A stretch of 64,000 bases of DNA from Caulobacteraceae bacterium (lineage in GTDB: Bacteria > Pseudomonadota > Alphaproteobacteria > Caulobacterales > Caulobacteraceae), in contig CANJME010000008.1 of the NCBI GenBank assembly GCA_947475875.1, forward strand, positions 1 through 64,000, given 5' to 3'. The notes below the pieces were generated by a model. The model was not told where the DNA came from, did not search any database, and was given only the letters and a program-made list of their open reading frames with translations. The position numbers were made by a program, and so were the translations under genes. Below, in pieces: positions 33,296 through 44,344 of the stretch (position 1 is the first letter of the stretch; each line of letters opens with the position of its first letter).

Positions 33296-34903
33296 TCATT
33301 TGGTCAGGTGATGCTGATACGCAACCCTGAGTACCTTCTTGTCGATTTTCCCGGTTGCCGTGAGCGGCACGGGCGCGAACACCACGTCGTCCGGCGTCCA
33401 CCACTTAACGATACGTGACGCGAGGTAATGCAAGACTTCGTCCTTGGAAACAACGACGCCCTCATGCTGTTCGATGACCAGGATGGGGCGCTCTTCCCAT
33501 TTGGGATGCGGCACGCCGACCACGGCGGCGATCTTCACGCCTGGGCACCCCACCGCGATGTTCTCCAGGTCGATGGAGCTGATCCATTCGCCGCCTGACT
33601 TGATGACGTCCTTGGCACGGTCGGTGATGCGCATGAAGCCGTTTTCGTCGAGGGTGGCGATGTCGCCGGTGTCGAACCAGCCGTCCGCATCGGTGCAGTC
33701 GGCGTCCTTGCGGTAATAGCGGCTGATCACCCAGGGGCCGCGCACCTTCAGAGCACCGGAGGTTTCGCCATCGTGCGGCAGGGGGTTGCCGTCGTCGTCG
33801 GTGATCTCGAGCTCGATGCCGAACTGGATGCGGCCCTGGCGCGACCAGATGGCCTCGTTCATCGCCTGCTCACCGAGGGCGGCAAGCTCGGGCGTGGGGG
33901 TTGAGACCACGCCGATCGGCGCGGTTTCGGTCATGCCCCAGAGCTGGCGGACATTGATTCCGAAGCGGTCCTTGAAGGCCTGGGCCATGGCGAAGGGCAC
34001 GGCCGAGCCGCCGATAACGATGGTCTTGAGGTCCTTGGGCTTCTTGCCGTTCTGGTCCAGCCAGTTGAGGTACATGGTCCAGATGGTGGGAACCCCGCCG
34101 GTGAAGGTGACCCCCTCGCCGTCGATCAGTTCGTGCAAGGACGCGCCGTCCATCTTCTCGCAGGGCAGGATCATGGCCGCGCCGCACAGGGGAGCCGAGA
34201 ACGGCAGGCCCCAGGCATTGGCGTGATAGAGCGAGGAACAGGGCATGACGACGTCGAAGGCGTCAAAGCCGAAGGCCGAATTCATGCCGCCGGCCATGGC
34301 GTGCAGAACCACGCCCCGGTGATTGTAGAGCACGCCCTTGGGATCGCCGGTGGTGCCCGAGGTGTAGCAAAGGAACGCGCCGGCATATTCGTCGATCTGC
34401 GGCCAGTCGATGGCCGGGGATTCGGCGGCCAGCAGGGTCTCGTAGTTGAGGTAGCCTGGCTCGTCCTGCGCAGCCATGAGGACGTAGGTGGTGACGGTGG
34501 TGAACTGCGGCTTCAGGCGCTCGATGAGCGGGATGAAGGTGCGGTCAAAGAGCAGGACCCGGCTTTCGGCGTGGTTCACCGTATAGACGATCTGCTCGTC
34601 CGACAGGCGCGGATTGGCCGTGTGCAGCACCGCGCCCATGCCCGGCACGCCGTAGAAGAGTTCCAGGTGCCGGTGGGTGTTCCAGGCCATGGAGGTGACC
34701 CGATCGCCGGACTTCACGCCCAGCCGTTCAAGAGCGTGGACGGCCTGGGCGGTGCGATTTGCCCAGTCGGCGTAGGTGTAGCGAAAGACGGGCTCGTCCA
34801 CGAGCCGCGAAACCACCTTGCGCCGGCCATGAGCCTTGGCCGCATAGGTGAGGATCGACGAGATCAGCAGCGGGGTGTGCTGGAAAAGGCCGGGAATGGT
34901 CAT
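33296..34903 (-). CDS. Medium/long-chain acyl-CoA ligase (AMP-forming)
   Basis: 535 residues. AMP-binding motif [20 protein letters not shown] (about 178-197), then [24 protein letters not shown] (adenylate contact), [20 protein letters not shown] and the hinge [18 protein letters not shown], with a C-terminal catalytic Lys in TATGKIDKK. The whole pattern is that of acyl-CoA synthetases in the FadD3/AlkK group (medium to long chain). It activates fatty acids as CoA esters for the operon's oxidation steps. Confidence 0.93.
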   Translation of the reverse strand: MTIPGLFQHTPLLISSILTYAAKAHGRRKVVSRLVDEPVFRYTYADWANRTAQAVHALERLGVKSGDRVTSMAWNTHRHLELFYGVPGMGAVLHTANPRLSDEQIVYTVNHAESRVLLFDRTFIPLIERLKPQFTTVTTYVLMAAQDEPGYLNYETLLAAESPAIDWPQIDEYAGAFLCYTSGTTGDPKGVLYNHRGVVLHAMAGGMNSAFGFDAFDVVMPCSSLYHANAWGLPFSAPLCGAAMILPCEKMDGASLHELIDGEGVTFTGGVPTIWTMYLNWLDQNGKKPKDLKTIVIGGSAVPFAMAQAFKDRFGINVRQLWGMTETAPIGVVSTPTPELAALGEQAMNEAIWSRQGRIQFGIELEITDDDGNPLPHDGETSGALKVRGPWVISRYYRKDADCTDADGWFDTGDIATLDENGFMRITDRAKDVIKSGGEWISSIDLENIAVGCPGVKIAAVVGVPHPKWEERPILVIEQHEGVVVSKDEVLHYLASRIVKWWTPDDVVFAPVPLTATGKIDKKVLRVAYQHHLTK

Positions 34904-34907
34904 GGCG

Positions 34908-35684
34908 TCAGCGCCCCTTGAAGTCCGGTTTCCGCTTTTCGACGAAGGCGGCCATGCCTTCCTTCTGATCGTCGAAGGCGAAGAGTGAATGGAAGAGGCG
35001 ACGTTCGAGTTTCACCCCTTGCGTCAGGGTAGTCTCGTAGGCGGCCTCGACCATTTCCTTGTTCATCATCACCGACAGCGGCGAGAGCGAGGCGATCTTT
35101 TTGGCGGCCGTCATGGCTTCGTTTTCGAGGTCATCGAGCGGGACGACGCGGCTGACGAGGCCGGCGCGTTCGGCTTCGGCGGCGTCCATCATCCGCCCGG
35201 TGAGGATCATTTCCATGGCCTTGGACTTGCCGACAAACCGGGTCAGGCGCTGGGTGCCGCCGATGCCCGGCGCAACGCCGAGATTGATCTCGGGCTGGCC
35301 GAATTTGGCGTTGTCGGCGCAGATGATGAAGTCGCAGAGCATGGCCAGTTCGCAGCCGCCGCCAAGGGCATAGCCGGCGACCGCGGCGATGATGGGTTTG
35401 CGGAAGCTTTCGATGCGGGCCGCGCCGGCGGCGAAGAAGTTCTCGCCGAACATGTCGGCGTAGGACTTGGGCTGCATCTCCTTGATGTCGGCGCCGGCCG
35501 CGAAGGCCTTGGCCGAGCCGGTGATCACCACGCAGCGGACGGCGTCATCGGCCTCGGCCGCATTCAGCGCGTCGGTGAGGTCGGTCCAAAGCTCGCTGGA
35601 GAGCGCGTTCAGCGCCTGGGGCCTGTTCAGGCGGATGAGGGTGACGCCCTCATTGGTTTCAACAATCAGGGTTTCATAGCTCAT
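34908..35684 (-). CDS. Enoyl-CoA hydratase
   Basis: 258 residues from ATG 35684. The longer ORF start at 35804 lies inside the neighbouring dehydrogenase gene. Crotonase fold with oxyanion motif AGADIKEM (63-70) and both catalytic glutamates, Glu112 (GGCELAM) and Glu132 ([12 protein letters not shown]). Short-chain EchA type, which hydrates 2-enoyl-CoA to 3-hydroxyacyl-CoA; in the valine route it would act on methacrylyl-CoA. Overlaps the 3-hydroxyisobutyrate dehydrogenase gene end by 11 bp. Confidence 0.94.
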   Translation of the reverse strand: MSYETLIVETNEGVTLIRLNRPQALNALSSELWTDLTDALNAAEADDAVRCVVITGSAKAFAAGADIKEMQPKSYADMFGENFFAAGAARIESFRKPIIAAVAGYALGGGCELAMLCDFIICADNAKFGQPEINLGVAPGIGGTQRLTRFVGKSKAMEMILTGRMMDAAEAERAGLVSRVVPLDDLENEAMTAAKKIASLSPLSVMMNKEMVEAAYETTLTQGVKLERRLFHSLFAFDDQKEGMAAFVEKRKPDFKGR

Positions 35685-36564
35685 CGGTTTTGCCTTCGAG
35701 GGACTTGATGATGGCCGAGAAGTCCTTGTTCGCGAACCCGGCGTCCGAGAACGCCTGGTAGATGCCCTGGGCTTTGGCGCCCATCGGGGTTTCAGCGTGA
35801 ACACTCCTGGAGGCCGCCTGCGAGAGGTTGAGGTCTTTCAGCATCATGGCCGTGGCGAACCCACCCTCGAAGCCGCGGTCTGCGGGCGAATTGGGGCCGA
35901 CGCCCGGCTCCGGGAAGTAAGAGGTCATCGACCAGCACTGGCCGGAAGACTGGGAGGCGATGTCGAAGAACCGTGCGGGATCGAGACCCAGCTTCTTGGC
36001 CAGCGCGATGGCCTCGCAGGTCCCGATCATCGAGATGCCGAGCAGCATGTTGTTGCAGATCTTGGCGGCCTGGCCGGCGCCGTGGTCGCCCGCCCGGATG
36101 GTGATGCGCGACATCGGCTTCAGCGCCGCCTCGACGGCCGGGAAATCAGCCTCGTCACAACCGACCATGAAGGCGAGCGTGCCGGCCGCCGCCGCCGCCG
36201 TGCCGCCCGAGACCGGGGCGTCCGCGAACCGATAGCCCGCCGCCTTGGCCTTGGCGGCGACTTCACGGGCGATCTCAACCTCAATGGTCGAGCAGTCGAT
36301 GAGCAGGGCGGAGGTCGGCGCGGTCCCGATAATCTCGCCATAGACGATGCGAACGTGCGGCCCGGCCGGGAGCATGGTGATGACGAGGTCAGCGTCCTTC
36401 ACGGCGTCGGCGACCGAGGGCGCGGCGGCGCATCCGGCCTCGACAGCCTTGTCGACGGCAGCCTGCGAGAGGTCGAAGGCCTTGACCTCGTTCCCGGCCT
36501 TGGCCTGGTTGGCCGCCATGCCGGCGCCCATGTTGCCGAGGCCGATAAAGGCGATTTTCGTCAT
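35674..36564 (-). CDS. mmsB: 3-hydroxyisobutyrate dehydrogenase
   Basis: 296 residues. Rossmann motif [19 protein letters not shown] (5-23), substrate loop [21 protein letters not shown] with the DxPVSGG signature, and catalytic Lys in [15 protein letters not shown]. It oxidises 3-hydroxyisobutyrate to methylmalonate semialdehyde with NAD+. ATGA overlap with the 3-hydroxyisobutyryl-CoA hydrolase gene upstream, so the steps are translationally linked. Confidence 0.95.
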   Translation of the reverse strand: MTKIAFIGLGNMGAGMAANQAKAGNEVKAFDLSQAAVDKAVEAGCAAAPSVADAVKDADLVITMLPAGPHVRIVYGEIIGTAPTSALLIDCSTIEVEIAREVAAKAKAAGYRFADAPVSGGTAAAAAGTLAFMVGCDEADFPAVEAALKPMSRITIRAGDHGAGQAAKICNNMLLGISMIGTCEAIALAKKLGLDPARFFDIASQSSGQCWSMTSYFPEPGVGPNSPADRGFEGGFATAMMLKDLNLSQAASRSVHAETPMGAKAQGIYQAFSDAGFANKDFSAIIKSLEGKTDEL

Positions 36565-37622
36565 GCGGTTTCCTCCAGCGGAACCCAGTCTTCACCCTCT
36601 GGCATGGGGGCGAAGAAGCGGTCCACGTCAGCCTCGGTGACCCCTTCGATCGTAGCGGGGTTCCAGGCGGGTTTATTATCCCGGTCGATGATGGTCGCGC
36701 GCACGCCCTCGGTAAAGTCAGGGCTGGGCACCGAGCGGGCGGCGATGCGGAATTCCATCACGAGGTTGTCGGCGAAGGACGCGGCCTTGGCGCCGGTCAG
36801 CAGCTGGCGCAGAGCGACCTTGCTCATGGTCGGCGACTTGGTTTTCAGGATGGCGAGTTGGGCCAGGGCCCAGTCGGAGCCGTCGGCGGTTAGCGCTTCG
36901 ACCACGCCCTCGACAGTGTGGGCGGCAAAGAGGGCGTCGATCCTGGTGCGGTTCTCGGCGATCGGCGCGGGGCCGGGATCGCCGGCGAACTCGGCCAGCA
37001 GAGCCTCGATGGCGTCGGGGTTGGCGATCACCGAAGCCTTGAAGCCTTCGAGGCGCTCGTGCGGAACGAAGTGGGTGGCCAGGCCGAGCGCCAGGCAGTC
37101 GGCGGCCTTGATGCGCGCGCCGGTGAGCGCCATCCAGTAACCGGCCCGGCCGGGCAGGCGCGAGAGGTACCAGCCGCCGCCGACGTCCGGGAACAGGCCG
37201 ATGCCGGTTTCGGGCATGGCGAAAGTCGTCTTCTCGGTAGCGATGCGGTAGCGGCACGGTAGCGCGATCCCGACGCCGCCGCCCATGACGACGCCGTCCA
37301 TGATCGACAGGGTCGGCTTGTCATAGGTGAAGAGCTGATGGTCGAGCTGGTACTCGCGGTAGAAGAAATTCCAAGGGGGTGAGCCGTCGCCCGCATGGCC
37401 GGCGGCGAGGTTGCGGATATCGCCGCCGGCGCAAAAGCCGCGCTCGCCGGCATGGTCGATCATCACCAGATGGACGTTGCGGTCACCCCGCCAGGCAGAG
37501 AGCGCGGCGATCATCTCGTGGCACATGGCCAGGGTCAGGGCGTGCAGGGCGGCGGGCCTGTTCAGGGTGAAACGGCCGACGGTGCGCTCGACGCGCGTGA
37601 AGAGTTCGGGCTCTTCGCTCAT
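36561..37622 (-). CDS. 3-hydroxyisobutyryl-CoA hydrolase
   Basis: 353 residues, longer than a hydratase. Crotonase fold with [31 protein letters not shown] and [25 protein letters not shown], the hallmark of HIBCH enzymes (Glu and Asp in [12 protein letters not shown]), and a long C-terminal region. Releases CoA from 3-hydroxyisobutyryl-CoA, a valine-specific step. 4-bp overlaps on both sides (mmsB downstream, isobutyryl-CoA dehydrogenase upstream). Confidence 0.94.
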   Translation of the reverse strand: MSEEPELFTRVERTVGRFTLNRPAALHALTLAMCHEMIAALSAWRGDRNVHLVMIDHAGERGFCAGGDIRNLAAGHAGDGSPPWNFFYREYQLDHQLFTYDKPTLSIMDGVVMGGGVGIALPCRYRIATEKTTFAMPETGIGLFPDVGGGWYLSRLPGRAGYWMALTGARIKAADCLALGLATHFVPHERLEGFKASVIANPDAIEALLAEFAGDPGPAPIAENRTRIDALFAAHTVEGVVEALTADGSDWALAQLAILKTKSPTMSKVALRQLLTGAKAASFADNLVMEFRIAARSVPSPDFTEGVRATIIDRDNKPAWNPATIEGVTEADVDRFFAPMPEGEDWVPLEETA

Positions 37623-38758
37623 GGTTTCAGGAGTTCGCGGGCGATGACCACGCGCATGATCTCGTTGGTCCCCTCAAGGATCTGGTGGACACGCAGGTCG
37701 CGCAACACCCGCTCGATCGGGAAATCGCGCAGATAGCCGTAGCCGCCGTGCAGCTGCAGGGCGTCGTTGACGATGTTGAAGCAGACGTCGGTCGCGAAGC
37801 GCTTGGCCATGGCGCTGTACTGGGTGGCTTTCGGGTCTTTGTTGTCGAGCGCATGGGCGGCGCGGCGGACCAGCAGGCGGGCGGCGTCGAGGTCGGTGGC
37901 CATGTCGGCGAGGCGGAACTGCAAGGCCTGGAATTCGGCAAGCGGTTTGCCGAACTGCTTGCGCTGACCGAGGTAGGCCTTGGCCGTATCCAGCGCGAAC
38001 GACGCCCCGCCCAGCGAGCAGGAGGCGATATTGATGCGCCCGCCGTCGAGACCGGCCATGGCGATGGAAAAGCCCTGCCCCTCTTCGCCCACGCGGTTGG
38101 CGACCGGGACGCGGCAGTTGTCGAAGTTTACGAGCGCGGTGGGCTGGGATTTCCAGCCGAGTTTCTTCTCATTGGCGCCGAAGGAAAGGCCCGGCGTGCC
38201 GTTCTCCACCACGATCGTGGAAATACCTTTCGGGCCCGGACCGCCGGTGCGGACCATGCAGACGTAGACGTCAGAGGTCCCTGCGCCTGAGATGAAGGCT
38301 TTCGAGCCGTTCAGGACGTAGTGGTCGCCGTCGAGTTTGGCGGTCGTCGCGAGGGAGGCCGCGTCCGATCCGGCGCCCGGCTCCGTCAGGCAATAGGAGG
38401 CGATCAGCTCCATGGTGGTGAGGCGCGGCAGGAAGCGGCGGCGGATCTCATCGCCCCCGAACCGGTCGATCATCCAGCTAGCCATGTTGTGGATGGAGAT
38501 GAAGGCCGAGGCCGAAACATCGCCGTAGGACAGTGCCTCGAAGATCAGTGACGCGTCTTGCCGTGTCAGGCCCGAGCCGCCGACGTCTTCGCGGATATAG
38601 ATGCCGCCAAAGCCCAGGGCCGCGCCCTTGCGCATCTCGGCGACCGGGAAATGGCTTTCCTCGTCCCAGCGGGCCGAGTGGGGAGCGAACTCCGCCGCCG
38701 CGAAGTCCTGCGCCATGGCCTGGATGGCGCGCTGGTCCTCGGTGAGGGCGAAATCCAT
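37619..38758 (-). CDS. Isobutyryl-CoA dehydrogenase-like acyl-CoA dehydrogenase
   Basis: 379 residues. [25 protein letters not shown] start, FAD loop [17 protein letters not shown], catalytic Glu region, and the end [19 protein letters not shown]. The stretch [24 protein letters not shown] is typical of ACAD8-type enzymes. It would convert isobutyryl-CoA to methacrylyl-CoA. This fits the gene order with HIBCH, mmsB and mmsA, which is the full valine path apart from the aminotransferase and branched-chain dehydrogenase. Confidence 0.92.
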   Translation of the reverse strand: MDFALTEDQRAIQAMAQDFAAAEFAPHSARWDEESHFPVAEMRKGAALGFGGIYIREDVGGSGLTRQDASLIFEALSYGDVSASAFISIHNMASWMIDRFGGDEIRRRFLPRLTTMELIASYCLTEPGAGSDAASLATTAKLDGDHYVLNGSKAFISGAGTSDVYVCMVRTGGPGPKGISTIVVENGTPGLSFGANEKKLGWKSQPTALVNFDNCRVPVANRVGEEGQGFSIAMAGLDGGRINIASCSLGGASFALDTAKAYLGQRKQFGKPLAEFQALQFRLADMATDLDAARLLVRRAAHALDNKDPKATQYSAMAKRFATDVCFNIVNDALQLHGGYGYLRDFPIERVLRDLRVHQILEGTNEIMRVVIARELLKP

Positions 38759-38768
38759 CGCGGGCGCC

Positions 38769-40268
<1,500 letters not shown>

Positions 40269-40573
40269 GGGAAACTCCTCGGCACTGCTGGATTTGGCCG
40301 TTTCCATGCCGCAGCGGGAGGAGCGTGTCGAGTCGGCATTGCCGGCCGAGGTAAAGCTAGCGTTGTTAGGGGGTTAGGTCGCGGCGAGGCGCCAGAACGG
40401 TCACCATGATCTGGATCAAAGACCTGGCGCCGACAGCACGCCAAGGTCCGTCCTGCTGATCAGGCGCGGCGACGGTCCCGACCCAAGGCCTCCACCCTCT
40501 CGGGAATTCCGCTCATGATCCTGGCCGCCCGGACGTCCGTCCGTCCGGAACGGCCTGCATTTCCTCCTCCAGG
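40269..40573. other. 305-bp intergenic region between mmsA and a cytochrome c' gene
   Basis: No convincing gene. It holds a near-consensus FixK site (40406-40419) and a hairpin at 40528-40547 (CCGGACG / CGTCCGG, 6-base loop) just past the end of the cytochrome gene on the minus strand, which may weakly terminate it. Otherwise unremarkable. Confidence 0.5.
40406..40419 (-). promoter_or_regulatory. Near-consensus FixK/FNR box upstream of mmsA
   Basis: ATGATCTGGATCAA differs by one base from TTGAT-N4-ATCAA. Lies 138 bp before the mmsA ATG, rather far, so its relevance is uncertain. Confidence 0.35.
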
Positions 40574-41038
40574 TCACCCGCCGCTACGGAAGGTCCCGTG
40601 GCAGTCAGCGCAAAGCGCGTTGACCTCGCCGATGGCCAGCTGGGCGGCCTCGGGGCTGGTTCCGTTGACGGCGGTGACCACCTTGTCCGTCAGGTCGATG
40701 GCGTGATCCACCTTGGCCTTGAACGCGGCCGGATTGGCGAAGATGTCGTCCTTGGCGCGCGTGGCGCCGGCCCCCGCCTTGGAATTCGTGCCCGGCGTAA
40801 AACGCGTGGCGAGGTCCTTGAACGCCGCGTTGAGTTTGCCGGCCGCTTCCTTGGCGCCGGCGAGGTCCCGCTTGCCGGTCTTGTCGTTGACGACGAGCAT
40901 ATTGGCCTGGATGGTCCGCATGTCGGTCTTGCGGGCCGTGATATTGGCCGCGGCGTCCTGTGCGATGGCGACGCCCGCCAGGCTCACGCCGATCAGGCCG
41001 ACCACGACGAGTTCGAGCTTGCGCTTGGATATCTTCAT
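40574..41038 (-). CDS. Cytochrome c', paralogue 4
   Basis: 154 residues. Signal peptide 1-26 (ends VAIAQ, no lipobox), four-helix region, C-terminal haem motif CADCH (143-147). Unlike paralogues 1-3 this one is soluble. The segment RKTDMRTIQANMLVV and the ending LCADCHGTFR resemble the 42855-43310 product, so these two form a subfamily. Probably a periplasmic one-haem protein of the cytochrome c'/c556 class. Confidence 0.87.
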   Translation of the reverse strand: MKISKRKLELVVVGLIGVSLAGVAIAQDAAANITARKTDMRTIQANMLVVNDKTGKRDLAGAKEAAGKLNAAFKDLATRFTPGTNSKAGAGATRAKDDIFANPAAFKAKVDHAIDLTDKVVTAVNGTSPEAAQLAIGEVNALCADCHGTFRSGG

Positions 41039-41200
41039 GTCTGTTACTCCCCTTCGAATGGTTCAAAAATATGCGCAAGAACAACGCGAGGCTAGCCCCA
41101 TCGACCCTCCAGGCGCCGCGTCGGTTTGCACGCTACGGTCTAGCCCTTTCCCAGGTTCGGCGCCAAGCTCGCCGTATATCGCGGGCAAGGGGGAGCGTTT

Positions 41201-42850
41201 GTGACCGCACGCCGAACACGCCCGTTTTTGATGGCCATCGTGGCGCTGGCGGGACTGACGGCCTGCGGCCCGTCGGGTTCCAGCGGCGGCGGCGCGCCTG
41301 CGCGCCTGATCACCAACGGGGCCTGGGAAACCACGCCCACAAGGGCCCAGGCCGACGAGGCCTATCCCGACCAGGCCAGGGATGAGGGCATCGAGGGCCG
41401 CGCGATCGCCGGCTGCACGGTCGGCGAGGCGGGCCTGTTGAAGGCCTGCGTCATCGACGCGGAATCGCCTGTGGGCGCGGGCTTTGGCGAGGCCGCCATC
41501 GGCCTGATGAAGCACTACAAGATGAAACCGCAGACCGCCGGAGGACAGCCCACGGCCGGCGGCCGGGTGGCCGTACCGGTGAATTTTTTCCTTGGGGATG
41601 ACGAGCCCGCGCCGACAGGGCCGCCTGCCCGCGAGACCCTGGACTGGCTCAGCGCGCCGACAATCGCCCAATGGTCGGCGGCCTACCCGACCCTGCCTGC
41701 GTCCAATCCGATAAAACCCATCGTCTATTCCAGAAAGGGACGGGAGCGGGACGCAGACGGGACCGCCATCGCCATTCTCAAGTGCCGTATCGATCAGAAC
41801 GGCCGGCTGACAGCCTGCCGCGTGGATAGCGAAAGTCCCCAGCAGGCCGGCGTCGGCGACGCGGCCAAATCGCTGATTCCCTATTTCCGGGCGCCATCCG
41901 AGGATCAGTTCGGCGTCACAGCCGGCGCCCCGGTCAGTCTGATGATCACCTTCCCGGGCGATCCGGCGGGCCGCATCACCCAGTCGCTGACCGAACCCAC
42001 CCCTTCGGCCAGGCCCAGCTATGCCCAGGTCGCAGCCGCGTTTCCGGCAAAGGCGCGGGCGGCCCATCTGGTCGGCGGCGAGGCGGCAGTCCGTTGCCGG
42101 CGCGACGACGCGGGTTGGGCGAAGGACTGCGTCGTGGTCACGGAAAGGCCGCCGAACATGGGTTTTGGCGAGGCGGTGATGTCGCTCTCGCCCACCTTCA
42201 GGTTCACCCTGTGGTCCTATGCCGGCACGCCCACCAGCACGACCGGGACCTTGAACATCGCCTTCGGGCAGGCCGAACCCAGCACCAAGCCGGCGATCCA
42301 GCTGCGTCAGGAGGTGCTGAACGGCATCCGCATCAACAGCCTGGGTTATGCGCGGCAATCCCTCGAACAGTTGGGCCAGCGCTTTCCGCACGATGAAACC
42401 CTGGTGCTGCTGCACGACATGCTCGGCGGCGCCCTGCAGGCGCGCCAGCGCTACGAGGACGCCATCTGGATCTACGGCAAATCGGCCCCGATGAACGGCG
42501 GCGTCGCGGCGGCCTACAATTCGATGTGCTGGATCAAGGCCACGCAGGAGATCCAGCTGGGCTCGGCGCTGGCCGACTGCGACGCGGCGATCAGGCTTTC
42601 GCCCCAGGCCAGCGATTACCTCGACAGCCGCGGCTTCCTGCACCTGCGCCAGGGCGACTACGCCAGGGCGATCGCCGATTATGACGCCTCGCTGCGCCTG
42701 GTTCCGACCCAGACCTATTCCCTGATGGGACGGGGCATCGCCAAAATCAGGTCAGGCGATCGCGCGGGCGGCCGGGCCGACGTGGACGCCGCCCTGGCCA
42801 AATCCCCAGAACTTGCAGCCGTCTTCGCGAGCTACGGCATCAGGCCGTGA
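41201..42850 (+). CDS. Lipoprotein with three TonB-like modules and C-terminal TPRs
   Basis: 549 residues from GTG 41201 (GGGGGAG upstream). Lipobox LTAC (Cys22). Three repeats (about 45-112, 165-230, 275-345) share C-x10-C followed by E(S/R)P..GFG or GVG, the pattern of TonB C-terminal-like modules (AGCTVGEAGLLKACVIDAESP; LKCRIDQNGRLTACRVDSESP; VRCRRDDAGWAKDCVVVTERP). The Cys pair in each module may form a disulfide. Residues about 370-545 are tetratricopeptide repeats (YARAIADYDASLRLVPTQTYS). No membrane helix beyond the lipid anchor, so it cannot transduce energy as a normal TonB. A scaffold role in the periplasm is inferred. Confidence 0.75.
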   Translation: MTARRTRPFLMAIVALAGLTACGPSGSSGGGAPARLITNGAWETTPTRAQADEAYPDQARDEGIEGRAIAGCTVGEAGLLKACVIDAESPVGAGFGEAAIGLMKHYKMKPQTAGGQPTAGGRVAVPVNFFLGDDEPAPTGPPARETLDWLSAPTIAQWSAAYPTLPASNPIKPIVYSRKGRERDADGTAIAILKCRIDQNGRLTACRVDSESPQQAGVGDAAKSLIPYFRAPSEDQFGVTAGAPVSLMITFPGDPAGRITQSLTEPTPSARPSYAQVAAAFPAKARAAHLVGGEAAVRCRRDDAGWAKDCVVVTERPPNMGFGEAVMSLSPTFRFTLWSYAGTPTSTTGTLNIAFGQAEPSTKPAIQLRQEVLNGIRINSLGYARQSLEQLGQRFPHDETLVLLHDMLGGALQARQRYEDAIWIYGKSAPMNGGVAAAYNSMCWIKATQEIQLGSALADCDAAIRLSPQASDYLDSRGFLHLRQGDYARAIADYDASLRLVPTQTYSLMGRGIAKIRSGDRAGGRADVDAALAKSPELAAVFASYGIRP

Positions 42851-42854
42851 AAGC

Positions 42855-43310
42855 TTACGGAACTACCGGCCCGCGATAGGCGCCGTGGCAACCGGCGCAG
42901 ACGCCGCCGACTGCGCCGCCCGCCGCGGTGACCGCCGCCGCGTCTGTGCCGTTGGCAGCGGCGACGAGCGCGCCGCTGGCGGCCGTGGCCTTGTCGAGCG
43001 CGGCCTTGAAGCCGGGCCCATCGCTCCAGATTTCCGCCTTGGCCCGGCTCTTGGCGAACGGGGTGGCGGTGCCGGCGGGCAGCTTGGTTCCGAAATCCTT
43101 GAAGGCGGCGTCGACCTTCAGGGCGGCGGCCTTGGCGGCGGCCATGTCGGCCCCGGCGGCGCGCAGGGCGCCCAGTCCGGCCTGGACCGCCTGCATGTCG
43201 GCCTTGCGGGCCGTGACGGCGTCGGTGTTGGCGTCCTGGGCGATGGCGGCCCCGCCGATGGCCGCGATGACGAGCGCGGCGATAGCAATCTGAATCCTGG
43301 ATCTGGTCAT
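42855..43310 (-). CDS. Cytochrome c', paralogue 5
   Basis: 151 residues. Signal peptide 1-25 (ends AAIAQ), Ala-rich helices, haem motif CAGCH (138-142) at the C-terminus. Most similar to paralogue 4 (TARKADMQAVQAGL versus TARKTDMRTIQANM, and ending CxxCHGxxR). Its stop is 4 bp from the convergent TonB-like lipoprotein gene. Confidence 0.86.
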   Translation of the reverse strand: MTRSRIQIAIAALVIAAIGGAAIAQDANTDAVTARKADMQAVQAGLGALRAAGADMAAAKAAALKVDAAFKDFGTKLPAGTATPFAKSRAKAEIWSDGPGFKAALDKATAASGALVAAANGTDAAAVTAAGGAVGGVCAGCHGAYRGPVVP

Positions 43311-43630
43311 TCGATGTCCTCCCCTAACGGTGGCGTCTGAATTGACCGCAGAGCGTGGTCAAAACGCGTCCCTCGCCGGCCAAGCTACGCCAAACCCGGC
43401 GTCGCGTACAGACTGGAGGTCGTGAAGCGGCGGCGCCGGCAGTGTCTCAGTTTGAATTTCGGGTATGCGCCAATACCTGCCATTAGGGCCATGCCCGATT
43501 CCGGACGTTCGCGGGCCAGCCATTTGCTGTCTGGCCTCGCCAGGCCTAGCGATAACGATGTTTCGGGCGGAGGCATCGTCATGGCTGGTCAACCAGGGCT
43601 AATGGCCTCCTGGAGCAGGAGGCTCGCGGC
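43311..43630. other. 320-bp intergenic region with a homologous leader segment
   Basis: Holds the cytochrome gene promoter region (minus) and, on the plus strand, a leader segment (43465-43587) homologous to one at 55055-55179. At its end is GGAGG then ATG 43581, which opens a 27-residue frame that ends inside the next gene (43664). Confidence 0.55.
43465..43587 (+). repeat. Homologous leader segment, copy A
   Basis: About 123 bp. Shares with copy B (55055-55179) the block CATTAGGGCCATGCCCGAT, GACGT(T/C)CG, TCTCGCC-like, TA(A/G)CGATAACG, and the end CATCGTCATGGCTG. The last part has a ribosome site and ATG at the same place in both copies. Could be a repeated mRNA leader or a mobile relic. 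Confidence 0.6.
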
Positions 43631-44344
43631 ATGGCGGGCAAAGCCCCGACCCTCTATGATTTAATCCCCAGCTTCGGAGATATCCAGTTGACGCTCACCT
43701 ACGACCTCTACTGGTCCTTTCGCTCGCCCTATTCCTACATGGTCACGCAGCGCCTGCTGGATCTGCAAAGAGATTATGACGTCACGTGCAATGTCCGTCC
43801 TGTCTATCCGCTGGCGGTTCGCACGCCCGAGTTTTTCCAGGGCCGCGATCCCCTTTGGATTTCATATCTGATGACGGACGTTTATCGGGAAGCGGCCTTT
43901 CTGGGTCTGCCGTTTCGCTGGCCACGGCCCGATCCGGTGAAGATGTCGCCGGATGGAACCTATCCCAGGGAGCAACCTCACATTCACCGGCTGACCCATC
44001 TGGGCGTGGCGGCCGCTGAAAGGGGCAGAGGGCTGGAGTTTCTCGCTGAGGTCAGTGCAGTGATCTGGGGCGGCGAGGTGGTTAACTGGCATGAAGGCGA
44101 TCATCTGGCTCTCGCAACGGCGCGCGCCGGTCTGGATCTGGAAGAAATGGGCCAGGAGGTTGACGCCAACCCCGCGCATTTTGCCGCCATCGTCGAGCAA
44201 AGCCAGATCGCCCAGCGCGCGGCGGGCCACTATGGCGTGCCGCTGATGCATTTTGGCGGCGAGCCGTTCTTCGGCCAGGATCGTTTCGATCAGCTCAAAT
44301 GGCAGATGGAGCAGCAGGGCCTGACAGCCAGGCATCCGTCATGA
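43631..44344 (+). CDS. DsbA-family protein, 2-hydroxychromene-2-carboxylate isomerase-like
   Basis: 237 residues from ATG 43631 (AGGAGG 8 bases upstream). A TTG at 43688 with GGAGA upstream gives MTLTYDLYWSFRSPYSYM, the usual family start, and may be the true one. SFRSPYSY is the kappa-GST/HCCA isomerase motif (Ser near the glutathione sulfur), with HRLTHLGVAAAERGRGLEFLAEVSAVIWG and GVPLMHFGGEPFFGQDRFDQL further on. It would use glutathione in aromatic or thiol chemistry. ATGA overlap with the sulfatase gene. Confidence 0.83.
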   Translation: MAGKAPTLYDLIPSFGDIQLTLTYDLYWSFRSPYSYMVTQRLLDLQRDYDVTCNVRPVYPLAVRTPEFFQGRDPLWISYLMTDVYREAAFLGLPFRWPRPDPVKMSPDGTYPREQPHIHRLTHLGVAAAERGRGLEFLAEVSAVIWGGEVVNWHEGDHLALATARAGLDLEEMGQEVDANPAHFAAIVEQSQIAQRAAGHYGVPLMHFGGEPFFGQDRFDQLKWQMEQQGLTARHPS

